Source of the DNA: Eubacterium sp. AF36-5BH
GTDB lineage: Bacteria; Bacillota; Clostridia; Lachnospirales; Lachnospiraceae
Direction of reading: 5' to 3'
Assembly (NCBI RefSeq): GCF_003460505.1
Contig: NZ_QTVG01000001.1
Span: 124,001-188,000 of the forward strand
Length of the DNA: 64,000 nt
Shown: in pieces, positions 54,757-63,508 of the stretch
Layout of the letters: every line of letters begins with the position of its first letter
Position numbering within the stretch: the first letter of the stretch is position 1
Notes under the pieces: generated by a model
What the model saw: only the letters and a program-made list of their open reading frames with translations
Databases searched by the model: none
What the model was told of the DNA's origin: nothing
Made by a program: the position numbers and the translations under genes

Positions 54757-56583
54757 CTATTGCTTTTTGTGATATACACTTATCAGGTTATCTTCATGAT
54801 ATATAAGCTCATATTTTCCTGTTGCCAGAATTTCGTCAAACTTTTCCTTTTCTTCCTGTCCTCTTTCGTCAACAACAAGATATTCCATTTCTTTAACTTC
54901 CTCTAAATGAGTCTGATCATACACATCAAGATTTCTTGATAAATGTGGCATAAAGAATCCTGAAACTGCAACAGATGCCGTTCTCGGAACCATCTCAATA
55001 CCTTTATTAATTTTTTCTATTTTAGCTTTATCTGTACTATATTTTTCACCGTAATAATTAATCCTTGGATATGTTGTTCCAAAAAACATAATGCTTGTAC
55101 AAATCACAGAAATGCCAGCTACAGTTCTTGCTTTTTTATAATCCATTTCTGAAATGTTCATAATTGCCAAATACATAAATAACGCAATCACACCAAAGTT
55201 ATACTGAAAACCAACATCATGTAAATATAAATATGTTGTAAAAACATTAAACACCAAAAATGGTGCCATTAAAATATATCTTGAGTATTTCTTTCCTGTT
55301 GCAAACAACATTGTCGCCATCGGAACAATCATCAAAAGTAAATACTGTATTTTGTCCATACCTGTTGCGTCAGTATTTGAAATCATCTGGGCAATTACGT
55401 ATGCCGGATTTGTAATTATTGTTTTGAAAACCTGTCCTAAGCCGCCATTTGGATCTGCATATAAATTTGCAAATCTGTCGTCTAGAACTCCCAGTCCATA
55501 ACTGTTTACTACTGATAATGCTACCACAAAATAAATAGCTGACAAAATTATCATTATAATTCCACGTTTCTTATCCCTTCTTGAAAATAAGAAATATGCA
55601 CCCACAATCATTATATATGCTGCTGCATCTTCTTTTACCAAAAATACTAATAGCATGCAGATAATTGCCGGTATGTCTTTCTTTTTCTCAACAAAATAAA
55701 TTGTCAGCAATAAGAAAAATGTTAAAAAGCAATTTTCATGTATGTCGTAAAATGTTCCACCTGCCGTAGCCGGATACAAAGCATAAATTAATGTAACTGC
55801 AACCGTAATCCAATTAGACAACTTATAGTGTCTGCATAATAACACTATTGGAATAATCGGTAATGCCACCATAATCGCCTGTATAACCTGAACAGTTATT
55901 GCACTTGGAAAAATCATGTATATTGGTAGACCTATATAAAATATAGGTGAGAAATGTACTCCAAAATGTGACAATAATGTATTTCTTTCAACTGTTGTTG
56001 TCATTTTTCCTGTTTGCTTCATGTACTCATACATCTGAGCAAAAATCCCAAAATCATAAGTTGAATTACTATATGATTTATATCTTAAAATTGTAATCAT
56101 CGATATAAATATAAATAAAGAAATTCCTATTATTGCAAATAATATGTTAGATATTTTTCTATTTAACTTCATATATCCAAACATCTGTATCACTTCATCT
56201 TTTATATATAAGAAAGCTAATACTGTAATAAAACATAACATACACAAAAAGCACACATTACCGATTTCATTTTTATTTGCAGTCTCCCATGTTACCTTAT
56301 AACCGGAAATTGCACACAATATTGCATATATGTAAACACTAAAAAACATTAATATTTTTGCAATAAATTTTTCTTTGTAATATACAATTCCTACAACAAT
56401 TGTTAATAAGCCAATCACTACTATTAGCATTGGGAAATTTACTTTTGAAACTCCATCCAAACTACTTATGCTTCCATATGTTCCTCGAAATATAGATGTT
56501 AATCCCCATGCAGTCAAAATGCTAATAAAAAATCCTTCTATTATCTCTTTTTCATTTTTTAGTAAAGTTTTTAATTTATCCAT
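54757..56583 (-). CDS. DUF2079 polytopic membrane protein
   Basis: 608 aa with about fourteen spans. The family's conserved stretch is NSTYDFGIFAQMYEYM followed by LLSHFGVHFSPIFYIGLPIY, with FYDIHENCFLTFF further on. DUF2079 proteins resemble membrane glycosyltransferases of the GT-C type (aromatic/His motifs in early loops), but none is characterised to my knowledge. The C-terminal 80 residues are soluble (EMEYLVVDERGQEEKEKFD). It is a single gene, divergent from the second degV gene. The role, perhaps in surface glycan modification, is inference. Confidence 0.8.
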   Translation of the reverse strand: MDKLKTLLKNEKEIIEGFFISILTAWGLTSIFRGTYGSISSLDGVSKVNFPMLIVVIGLLTIVVGIVYYKEKFIAKILMFFSVYIYAILCAISGYKVTWETANKNEIGNVCFLCMLCFITVLAFLYIKDEVIQMFGYMKLNRKISNILFAIIGISLFIFISMITILRYKSYSNSTYDFGIFAQMYEYMKQTGKMTTTVERNTLLSHFGVHFSPIFYIGLPIYMIFPSAITVQVIQAIMVALPIIPIVLLCRHYKLSNWITVAVTLIYALYPATAGGTFYDIHENCFLTFFLLLTIYFVEKKKDIPAIICMLLVFLVKEDAAAYIMIVGAYFLFSRRDKKRGIIMIILSAIYFVVALSVVNSYGLGVLDDRFANLYADPNGGLGQVFKTIITNPAYVIAQMISNTDATGMDKIQYLLLMIVPMATMLFATGKKYSRYILMAPFLVFNVFTTYLYLHDVGFQYNFGVIALFMYLAIMNISEMDYKKARTVAGISVICTSIMFFGTTYPRINYYGEKYSTDKAKIEKINKGIEMVPRTASVAVSGFFMPHLSRNLDVYDQTHLEEVKEMEYLVVDERGQEEKEKFDEILATGKYELIYHEDNLISVYHKKQ

Positions 56584-56726
56584 ATAAACCCCTCCGATTA
56601 TTATTGCCTATAATTGTATCATAAAATCATTTATAAAAAAATAATGTAACTAATTTTATTTTTTGCCATCTTTTAAATAAAATTTGTTAAATAACTGTTA
56701 AACTTTCTTTATTTGATTTAAATGTA

Positions 56727-56756
56727 TTGAATTATCTTTTCTAAGTGGTATATTAT
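56727..56756 (+). promoter_or_regulatory. Promoter of the second degV gene
   Basis: TTGAAT (56727-56732), 18 bases, TATTAT (56751-56756). The start point would fall inside the following palindrome, as it does for the first degV gene. Confidence 0.5.
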
Positions 56757-56775
56757 ATAGTATTGAATACTACAT
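56755..56775. promoter_or_regulatory. Putative TetR operator of the second degV gene
   Basis: Core TAGTAT and ATACTA are inverted around TGA. Compared with the site at 34241-34261 read in degV orientation, 19 of 21 bases match and the last 12 (TGAATACTACAT) are identical. It overlaps the end of the -10 and runs up to the ribosome site, so a bound repressor would block transcription. Confidence 0.62.
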
Positions 56776-56794
56776 GAAGGAGTTATTGGAATCT

Positions 56795-57673
56795 ATGTTT
56801 AAAATAGTTAGCGATAGTGCCTGTGATTTATCTCAGGCTTATATAAACGAAAACGATATTGATATTGTACCTTTGTCAGTTTCATTTGATGGAGAACAGT
56901 ATTTTTTAGATGGAGTTGATATTACTCGAAATGAATGCTATCAAAAAATGGTAGACAACCCAAAGACTTATCCTAAGACATCTCTACCAAGCGTGGACCT
57001 TTATTACAAAACTTTTGAAAAATATGTAAAAGAAGATATTCCTATTGTATGCTTTACTATTTCATTAATATTTAGTGGTTCGTACAATTCAGCAAGAAAC
57101 GCAAAGGAACTTATTCTTGAGGAATATCCAAATGCTAAAATTCATATTATTGACTCGAAGCAAAATACTGTTACTCAAGGCCTTATTGTTGATCAAATGG
57201 TAAAAATGAAAAAGAACAACTTGCCTTTGGAGACAGCATTAGAAAAAATTGAAAAGGTTATTGCCTCAGCCCGCATTTTCTTTACAGTCGGTTCACTTGA
57301 TTATCTACAAATGGGCGGACGAATCGGCAAAGTTGCAGCAGCAGCCAGCAAGATTGATGTGAAACCAGTTATAATTATGAAAGACGGGGATATTTGTCTT
57401 GGTGGCATAGGTCGTAACAGAAACAAATTAAAGAAAAAAGTATTGGAAGTTGCCGATAAATATTTAACAGAAAACGGAAAAGATAACTTTGTTATCTCAG
57501 TTGGATATGGCTATGATGCTTCTGAAGGTGTAAGTTTTATGAACCAGTTAGAAGAAACACTTAATGTAAAACTTCAAAGCGAAACTAACGTGGCAATCGG
57601 CATTGTTTCAGGTGTACATACAGGTCCTCACCCAATCGGTCTTGGAGTTGTAAAAAAATATGAGACAGTTTAA
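56795..57673 (+). CDS. DegV family fatty-acid-binding protein (second copy)
   Basis: 292 aa from MFKIVSDSACDLSQAY. DegV motifs include DSACDL, TSLPSVDLYYKTF, CFTISLIFSGSYNSARN, IHIIDSKQNTVTQGL, and GSLDYLQMGGRIGKVAAAASK. Like the copy at 33.3 kb it should bind a fatty acid for FakA. The two copies differ widely in sequence, as FakB1/FakB2 pairs with different chain preference do. An ATG seven codons upstream overlaps the operator and precedes the GAAGGAG ribosome site, so it is rejected. Monocistronic with a terminator after it. Confidence 0.9.
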   Translation: MFKIVSDSACDLSQAYINENDIDIVPLSVSFDGEQYFLDGVDITRNECYQKMVDNPKTYPKTSLPSVDLYYKTFEKYVKEDIPIVCFTISLIFSGSYNSARNAKELILEEYPNAKIHIIDSKQNTVTQGLIVDQMVKMKKNNLPLETALEKIEKVIASARIFFTVGSLDYLQMGGRIGKVAAAASKIDVKPVIIMKDGDICLGGIGRNRNKLKKKVLEVADKYLTENGKDNFVISVGYGYDASEGVSFMNQLEETLNVKLQSETNVAIGIVSGVHTGPHPIGLGVVKKYETV

Positions 57674-57744
57674 AAAATGTATTTTTATATCATCATCTTT
57701 TTTAACACTGTACATATTAATATAATATTAAATTTGATTTTTAC

Positions 57745-57784
57745 AAAAAGGACAGAGTCTTATTTTAACGACTCTGTCCTTTTT
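57745..57784. terminator. Bidirectional terminator between degV and the DUF308-like gene
   Basis: AAAAAGGACAGAGTC and GACTCTGTCCTTTTT are perfect inverse complements (15 bp) around ten bases. Each strand ends in T residues. The genes on both sides converge on it. Confidence 0.9.
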
Positions 57785-57817
57785 CATTGTATGTCTTAAT
57801 CTAATATTAATCGTATT

Positions 57818-58471
57818 CTATTGTACTATTTCATCATCGTCATCATTATCCTCTACAATTTCCTCCTCAACAATTTCATCGTCTACGATGTTTGCAATCT
57901 GGCTGATTGTCCATCTTTTAATTTTTCCTGAAACTGTTAAGGTTGTAATTAAATCAATCAATCCTGTTACTGCCAAAATGATTCCTGAAACCTGAATAAA
58001 GAAATCTCCCGCTGTTGTTGTGCCATTATCATTATGATCCATAGGCATCATCAAAACTGATATTCCTAAAATAATACATATTATTGCAAAAATCATCAAC
58101 GGAATCCAATGGCATCTCATCCTTTTCAAGTCTAAAGAGTTCTCCACCTTCATTAATCCACTAATAATTATTATAATTGCGATAACATATGTGATAATTG
58201 ATAAAATCCAATCCATACAACATAAAACCACTATTCCACCAATTATTAAAGCTATTGATGCAACAAGTTCATATTGATAATATTTTCTGATAGAGTTTGT
58301 TCTTTTGTATTCTATAAAATATCTTATACCCATAATAAACAAAATCACTGCAAGAATTATACATGCTGTTTTAACAATTTGTTTTGGATACAACCACATT
58401 AAAACTCCAAGAACAATACTAATTAGTGAAAATAAAATCATTTCCCATTTTAAATTTTTAAAATAATTCAT
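57818..58471 (-). CDS. HdeD/DUF308-like membrane protein
   Basis: 217 aa from MNYFKNLKWEMILFSLISIV. Six hydrophobic spans occur in pairs (LGVLMWLYPKQIVKTACIILAV; LIIGGIVVLCCMDWILSIITY; IPLMIFAIICIILGISVLMM), the repeat pattern of DUF308 (HdeD) proteins. The C-terminus is acidic (IVEEEIVEDNDDDDEIVQ). The function is unknown; HdeD of E. coli is linked to acid stress. AGGAGAAATGCT precedes the ATG; a frame 25 codons longer has no ribosome site. Between a convergent terminator and the repeat block after purL. Confidence 0.72.
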   Translation of the reverse strand: MNYFKNLKWEMILFSLISIVLGVLMWLYPKQIVKTACIILAVILFIMGIRYFIEYKRTNSIRKYYQYELVASIALIIGGIVVLCCMDWILSIITYVIAIIIIISGLMKVENSLDLKRMRCHWIPLMIFAIICIILGISVLMMPMDHNDNGTTTAGDFFIQVSGIILAVTGLIDLITTLTVSGKIKRWTISQIANIVDDEIVEEEIVEDNDDDDEIVQ

Positions 58472-58614
58472 AGCATTTCTCCTATTCTTTTCTGTTGTTA
58501 TAACTATTTGTTTTATAACCATATTTTCTACGCTTTTATAAAACATATTCTAACATATATTTATATCTTATTAAAATGAAACTTCTGTGACATTTACCAG
58601 AAAGCAAGCTTTCG

Positions 58615-58843
58615 GCAAAGCCATGCATTCTTTTGCAAAGCCATGCAGCTCGATTTCACTTCGTTCCATCTCGCTGTCGGGCTGCGCCTTTTAGCTGCCC
58701 TTACAAATGCAAAGCCATGCAGCTCGATTTCACTTCGTTCCATCTCGCTGTCGGGCTGCGCCCTATATAAACAAACAACGGAACTCTCTTTCGAAGGCAA
58801 GCTTTCGACGAGCGTCCCGTTGTTTGTTTATACATGGCTTTGC
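58615..58843. repeat. Composite GC-rich repeat block abutting the purL stop
   Basis: The block is framed by GCAAAGCCATG (58615-58625) and its inverse CATGGCTTTGC (58833-58843). Inside are two identical 55-bp direct copies at 58634-58688 and 58708-58762, each beginning TGCAAAGCCATGCAGCTCG and ending CGGGCTGCGCC. A hairpin with 16-bp perfect arms follows at 58766-58832 (TATAAACAAACAACGG and its inverse). The last base touches the purL stop codon at 58844. ORFs over it on either strand are artefacts of the repeat. Confidence 0.75.
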
Positions 58844-61800
58844 TTACGCAAAGTAGTGTACGCCTGATTCAAAGACTTTGAGGTCTTGTTCTCCGTAGAT
58901 GTTTGTTGCTACGGATGTTCCTTTACGTTCAATATGAGCCATCTTACCGAAGCATCTTCCGTCTGGGCTTGTGATACCTTCGATTGCCATATATGAACCG
59001 TTTACGTTCCATTCTTCGTCCATTGTTGGCTGTCCCTGCTGATTTACATATTGTGTTGCTACCTGACCATTTGCAAATAACTGTTCAATACATTCTTTTG
59101 GTGCTACGAAACGTCCTTCACCATGTGATGCTGGATTTACATATACACCACCGAGTTCAGCTTCCTGTAACCAAGGTGACTTGTTTGAAACAACCTTTGT
59201 GTATACCATCTTTGATACATGACGGTTAATTGTGTTGTATGTTAATGTTGGAGCATTAATATCCTGTCCTGTAATCTTTCCGTTTGGTACTAATCCTAAC
59301 TTAATCAATGCCTGGAAACCATTACAAATACCAAGTGCTAAACCGTCTCTTTCATTTAATAATTTATGTACAGCTTCTTCAATCTTTGCATTTCTAAATG
59401 CTGTTGCAAAGAACTTAGCTGAGCCGTCAGGTTCATCACCTGCACTAAATCCACCTGGGAACATAATAATCTGTGCCTGATTAATTGAATCTTCAAATAT
59501 TTTAACAGAATCTCTAATGTCTTCCGGTGTAAGGTTCTTGAATACCTTTGTAATAACATTTGCGCCAGCATTTTCAAATGCTTTTGCTGTATCATATTCA
59601 CAGTTTGTTCCTGGGAATACAGGAATAAATACTGTTGGTTTTGCAACTCTGTTCTTGCATACATAGATACTTCCCTTATCGTAAATTGGCGTATCTAATA
59701 CTGTCTTATCATTATGGCTTCTTGTTGGGAATACTTTTTCTAATGGTTTCTCCCAAACCTTAAGTGCTTCATCCATTAGAATTACTTCTTCGCCATACTT
59801 AAACTCAGCTTTATCTGTTGTTTCACCTAATAATACATAACTTGCTGTTACATCACCAATTTTATCTGCAGGTACTTCAGCAACAATATCACCGAATGCA
59901 GGTGCAAATAAATCTGCACCTGGAATATTTCCACTGATGCTTACACCAATTCCGTTACCAAATGCCATCTTACTTACAGCCGGAATTACACCCTTAGCGT
60001 CTAGGGCATAAGCTGAAACAATCACACCATTCTGAATCATCTCATGAATCTGGTCATACAACTTCATGATTTCTTCATATACAGGCTTGTCATACTGATC
60101 TTTGCTGATTTCAAATTTAACAATCTTATTGCCTGCCTTCTTAAATTCAGGAGTGATAATATCTTTTTCTTTAGCTACATCAACTGCAAATGAAACTAAT
60201 GTTGGTGGTACATCTATATCATTAAATGTTCCTGACATACTATCTTTACCACCAATTGATGGAAGACCAAATCCCATCTGTGCATCAAATGAACCAAGAA
60301 GTGATGCAAATGGCTGACTCCAACGACGTGGATCTTCTGTCATTCTTCTAAAGTATTCCTGATATGTCATACGAATCTTCTTGTAGTCACCACCATTTGC
60401 AACAATCTTTGCAATTGAATCTACTACTGCATACATTGCTCCATGATATGGACTCCAACTTGATAAATATGGATCAAATCCATAACTCATCATTGTTACT
60501 GTATCGCATTTTCCTTTAAGCACTGGAAGTTTTGCAACCATTGCCTGTGTTTCTGTCTTCTGGTATTTTCCACCATGTGGCATAAATACTGAACCTGCAC
60601 CGATTGAACCGTCGAATTTTTCAACTAATCCCTTCTGTGAACATTCATTTAAGTCAGCAAGTGTTTCTAACCATTTTTCTTTTACGTCTGCTACTTCAGG
60701 TTTCTTGAAGAAGTTTGCATCCTTTTCAGGCATATCTACTTCAACTGTTGTTTCCTGATGTGCACCGTTTGTATCTAAGAATGCACGTGAAAGATTTACA
60801 ATTTCCTTTCCTCTCCATTCTAATACTAATCTAGGATCCTCTGTAACTTCTGCTACTACTGTAGCCTCTAAATTTTCTTCATTAGCATATTCTAAGAATT
60901 TTTCTACATCAGAAGGATCAACTACTACTGCCATTCTTTCCTGTGATTCAGAAATGGCAATTTCTGTTCCATCTAAACCTGCATATTTCTTTGGAACTTT
61001 ATCTAAGTTAATATGAAGTCCGTCAGCCAACTCACCAATAGCTACTGAAACACCACCGGCACCGAAATCATTACACTTCTTGATAATGTGACTAACTTCT
61101 TCTCTTCTAAATAATCTCTGTAATTTACGTTCTGTAGGTGCGTTACCTTTCTGTACTTCAGCACCACATGTTTCAATAGATTCTTCTGTATGAATCTTTG
61201 AAGAACCTGTTGCTCCACCACATCCATCACGTCCTGTTCTACCACCTAAAAGTACGATAATATCTCCTGGATCTGATGTAAGTCTCTGTACTGCACGTCT
61301 AGGAGCTGCTCCCATAACTGCACCAATTTCCATTCTCTTTGCAACATAATCAGGATGATAAATTTCTTTTACTAAACCTGTTGCAAGACCAATCTGGTTA
61401 CCATATGAACTATATCCATTTGCAGCTCCCTGAACAAGTTTCTTCTGTGGAAGCTTACCACTTAATGTTTCGCTCATTGGCTTAGTAGGATCTGCTGCAC
61501 CTGTTACACGCATAGCCTGATATACATATGTACGTCCTGATAATGGATCTCTAATAGCACCACCTAAACATGTTGCAGCACCACCAAATGGTTCAATTTC
61601 TGTAGGATGGTTATGTGTTTCGTTTTTGAAGTTTACTAACCATTCTTCTGTATTTCCGTCAACTTCAACAGGAACTACAATACTACATGCATTGATTTCA
61701 TCTGATTTTTCCTGATCATCTAACTTGCCTTCCTTCTTTAACTTTCTCATTGCAATAAGAGCTAAGTCCATAAGGCATACAAATTTGTCTTTTCTTTCTC

Positions 61801-62599
61801 CAAAAACATCCTTTCTTGTTTCAAGATATTCTTCATATGTTTTGACAATTGGTTCATTATAAAAACCATCATCGAACTTAACATCTGTAAGTTCTGTATT
61901 AAAAGTAGTATGACGACAATGATCTGACCAGTAAGTATCTAATACTCTGATTTCTGTCATTGATGGATCTCTGTCTTCTTCAGATTTGAAATAATTCTGA
62001 ATATGTTTGAAATCCTTAAATGTCATTGCTAATCCAAGTGAATCGTAAAGTTCTTTAAGTGGAGCATCATCCATGTCCTTGAAACCATCAAAAATAATAA
62101 CATCTGCCGGTTCCTCAAATTCTGTTACCAAAGTTTCAGGTTTTTCTAATCCTGTTTCTCTTGAATCTACAGGGTTGATACAATATGACTTAATCTGTTC
62201 AAACTGTTCCTCTGTAATATCTCCAACTAAAACGTATGTTGTTGCAGTCTTTATTTCAGGATTCTCATCCTCGTTTAAAAACTTAACACACTGTACAGCA
62301 GAATCAGCTCTCTGATCAAACTGTCCCGGTAAAAATTCTACGCTGAAAATCTTTGATTCAGCTTCATCATAAGGAAATGTTTCTTCATAAACATCATCAA
62401 CCGGTGGTTCTGAAAATACACATGTAAGAGCTTTCTTATAAGTATCTTCTGTAAGATTTTCTACATCATATCTTACTAATTCTCTTACTTCTTTTAATCC
62501 GTCAATCCCAAGATATCCCTTGATATCTTCTGTTAATTCCTTTGCTTTTACAGCATAAGGTTTCTTTTTTTCCACATAAACACGCTTAACTTTACTCAT
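58844..62599 (-). CDS. purL: Phosphoribosylformylglycinamidine synthase, single-chain form
   Basis: 1251 aa, the fused large form (Firmicutes clade close to TIGR01857). The synthase part has TYWSDHCRHTTF, NFKNETHNHPTEIEPFGGAATCLGG, and AIRDPLSGRTYVYQAMRVTG. The C-terminal glutaminase domain has VFPGTNCEYDTAKAF, FPGGFSAGDEPDGS, the nucleophile in LALGICNGFQALIKLG, and SHGEGRFVA with His/Glu. It converts FGAR to FGAM without PurS or PurQ. AGGAGGAATCT precedes the ATG. It is transcribed alone, far from purE-D, with its own promoter and candidate operator. A repeat block begins right after the stop. Confidence 0.96.
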   Translation of the reverse strand: MSKVKRVYVEKKKPYAVKAKELTEDIKGYLGIDGLKEVRELVRYDVENLTEDTYKKALTCVFSEPPVDDVYEETFPYDEAESKIFSVEFLPGQFDQRADSAVQCVKFLNEDENPEIKTATTYVLVGDITEEQFEQIKSYCINPVDSRETGLEKPETLVTEFEEPADVIIFDGFKDMDDAPLKELYDSLGLAMTFKDFKHIQNYFKSEEDRDPSMTEIRVLDTYWSDHCRHTTFNTELTDVKFDDGFYNEPIVKTYEEYLETRKDVFGERKDKFVCLMDLALIAMRKLKKEGKLDDQEKSDEINACSIVVPVEVDGNTEEWLVNFKNETHNHPTEIEPFGGAATCLGGAIRDPLSGRTYVYQAMRVTGAADPTKPMSETLSGKLPQKKLVQGAANGYSSYGNQIGLATGLVKEIYHPDYVAKRMEIGAVMGAAPRRAVQRLTSDPGDIIVLLGGRTGRDGCGGATGSSKIHTEESIETCGAEVQKGNAPTERKLQRLFRREEVSHIIKKCNDFGAGGVSVAIGELADGLHINLDKVPKKYAGLDGTEIAISESQERMAVVVDPSDVEKFLEYANEENLEATVVAEVTEDPRLVLEWRGKEIVNLSRAFLDTNGAHQETTVEVDMPEKDANFFKKPEVADVKEKWLETLADLNECSQKGLVEKFDGSIGAGSVFMPHGGKYQKTETQAMVAKLPVLKGKCDTVTMMSYGFDPYLSSWSPYHGAMYAVVDSIAKIVANGGDYKKIRMTYQEYFRRMTEDPRRWSQPFASLLGSFDAQMGFGLPSIGGKDSMSGTFNDIDVPPTLVSFAVDVAKEKDIITPEFKKAGNKIVKFEISKDQYDKPVYEEIMKLYDQIHEMIQNGVIVSAYALDAKGVIPAVSKMAFGNGIGVSISGNIPGADLFAPAFGDIVAEVPADKIGDVTASYVLLGETTDKAEFKYGEEVILMDEALKVWEKPLEKVFPTRSHNDKTVLDTPIYDKGSIYVCKNRVAKPTVFIPVFPGTNCEYDTAKAFENAGANVITKVFKNLTPEDIRDSVKIFEDSINQAQIIMFPGGFSAGDEPDGSAKFFATAFRNAKIEEAVHKLLNERDGLALGICNGFQALIKLGLVPNGKITGQDINAPTLTYNTINRHVSKMVYTKVVSNKSPWLQEAELGGVYVNPASHGEGRFVAPKECIEQLFANGQVATQYVNQQGQPTMDEEWNVNGSYMAIEGITSPDGRCFGKMAHIERKGTSVATNIYGEQDLKVFESGVHYFA

Positions 62600-62660
62600 A
62601 GATTCCTCCTGATTAGTTCTATTCTGTTTTCCTTTTGTAATGTGTTAAACCACACCCGCT

Positions 62661-62689
62661 AGTATATCATTAATAAGAAAAAAAGTGAA
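62661..62689 (-). promoter_or_regulatory. Promoter of purL
   Basis: On the minus strand TTCACT (62684-62689) and TATACT (62661-62666) are 17 bases apart, giving a leader of about 50-55 nt. No purine riboswitch core is visible in it. Confidence 0.6.
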
Positions 62690-62695
62690 GAGTGA

Positions 62696-62725
62696 CGAAT
62701 AAAGTAAAGATTTTGTGGTTATTCG
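62696..62725. promoter_or_regulatory. Inverted repeat resembling paired PurBoxes upstream of purL
   Basis: CGAATAA and TTATTCG are perfect inverse copies separated by 16 bases, six bases upstream of the purL -35. Read on the minus strand the first copy is TACCGAATAAC. B. subtilis PurR recognises two inverted boxes with a central CGAA. The match outside CGAA is partial. Confidence 0.42.
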
Positions 62726-62737
62726 GTATACTTTTGC

Positions 62738-63508
62738 TTATTTTTCCTTTACAAATTCGGTCATATTTTCTCTAAACCATATTGGAAGTTGTGTTCGCTG
62801 ACATTTAGGATTCTTCCTTGCATCGATTCCAATAGTATCAAAAAATATCTTCCACAATTCTCTATACTCATCGTTATACTGTAAGTCTTTGGTCAATGCC
62901 TCCACATCCTGTCCTTCAACAATAATCGTATCTGTTTCATGCTTGTGTACTGCTGCTTTCTTTCTTTTTGAATCATATATTATCCAATCTTCTTCCGGAA
63001 ATCTGTCCTGAAAATGATTAATTATTAACGGAACCACATCGCATTTTGGTTGTATTCTACTGTAAAGGACCCCACCCTTTAATTCATCAAACCTTACAAA
63101 TCCCTTAAACAAATGTGCTTCATTAACTGCCTTTCTACTTAATTCAGTAACCCGTAACACATGAGGATTCGTTAGCATTTTCGTCACTCTGGCTCCGACT
63201 GCATATCCTAATTTCAAAAACTCAAATATTTCATTACCTTTGTCATTATCAAAATGCATACAGGCTCTGTAAACCATCATGTATGCTTCAATGGAAATCT
63301 TTATTCTTATGGATTTTGCCACTCTAACAGACTTGTCTAAATCAGTATCAATTGTTATAAATTCTGAAAAAAATGTTGCCGAATAATCCTTTCCCGGATG
63401 TATGTTAACTATGCAGCCTTTGTTCATTAATACCCAGCCGTCATAAATTGCCGTCATTATCCCATCAAAAGTATCATCGCATACCAATGTTACATTTTTA
63501 TTCTTCAT
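62738..63508 (-). CDS. TIGR03915-type DNA metabolism protein (partner of radical SAM protein)
   Basis: 256 aa. It starts MKNKNVTLVCDDTFDGIMTAIYDGW, the conserved N-terminus of proteins that always sit beside the radical-SAM DNA-repair family TIGR03916. The C-terminal half is of the DUF4130 kind (ERFPEEDWIIYDSKRKKAAVH, PIWFRENMTEFV). Family members link to uracil-DNA glycosylase-like modules, but activity is not established. Its ATG overlaps the stop of the upstream radical-SAM gene by one base (TAATG), so the pair is translationally coupled. Only 12 bases separate its stop from the purL operator region. Confidence 0.82.
   Translation of the reverse strand: MKNKNVTLVCDDTFDGIMTAIYDGWVLMNKGCIVNIHPGKDYSATFFSEFITIDTDLDKSVRVAKSIRIKISIEAYMMVYRACMHFDNDKGNEIFEFLKLGYAVGARVTKMLTNPHVLRVTELSRKAVNEAHLFKGFVRFDELKGGVLYSRIQPKCDVVPLIINHFQDRFPEEDWIIYDSKRKKAAVHKHETDTIIVEGQDVEALTKDLQYNDEYRELWKIFFDTIGIDARKNPKCQRTQLPIWFRENMTEFVKEK

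Noticed and set aside
58594-58867. ORFs of about 70 codons on both strands over the repeat block after purL
   Set aside because: They consist of the duplicated 55-bp repeat and its hairpin, have no ribosome site, and one runs antisense into purL.
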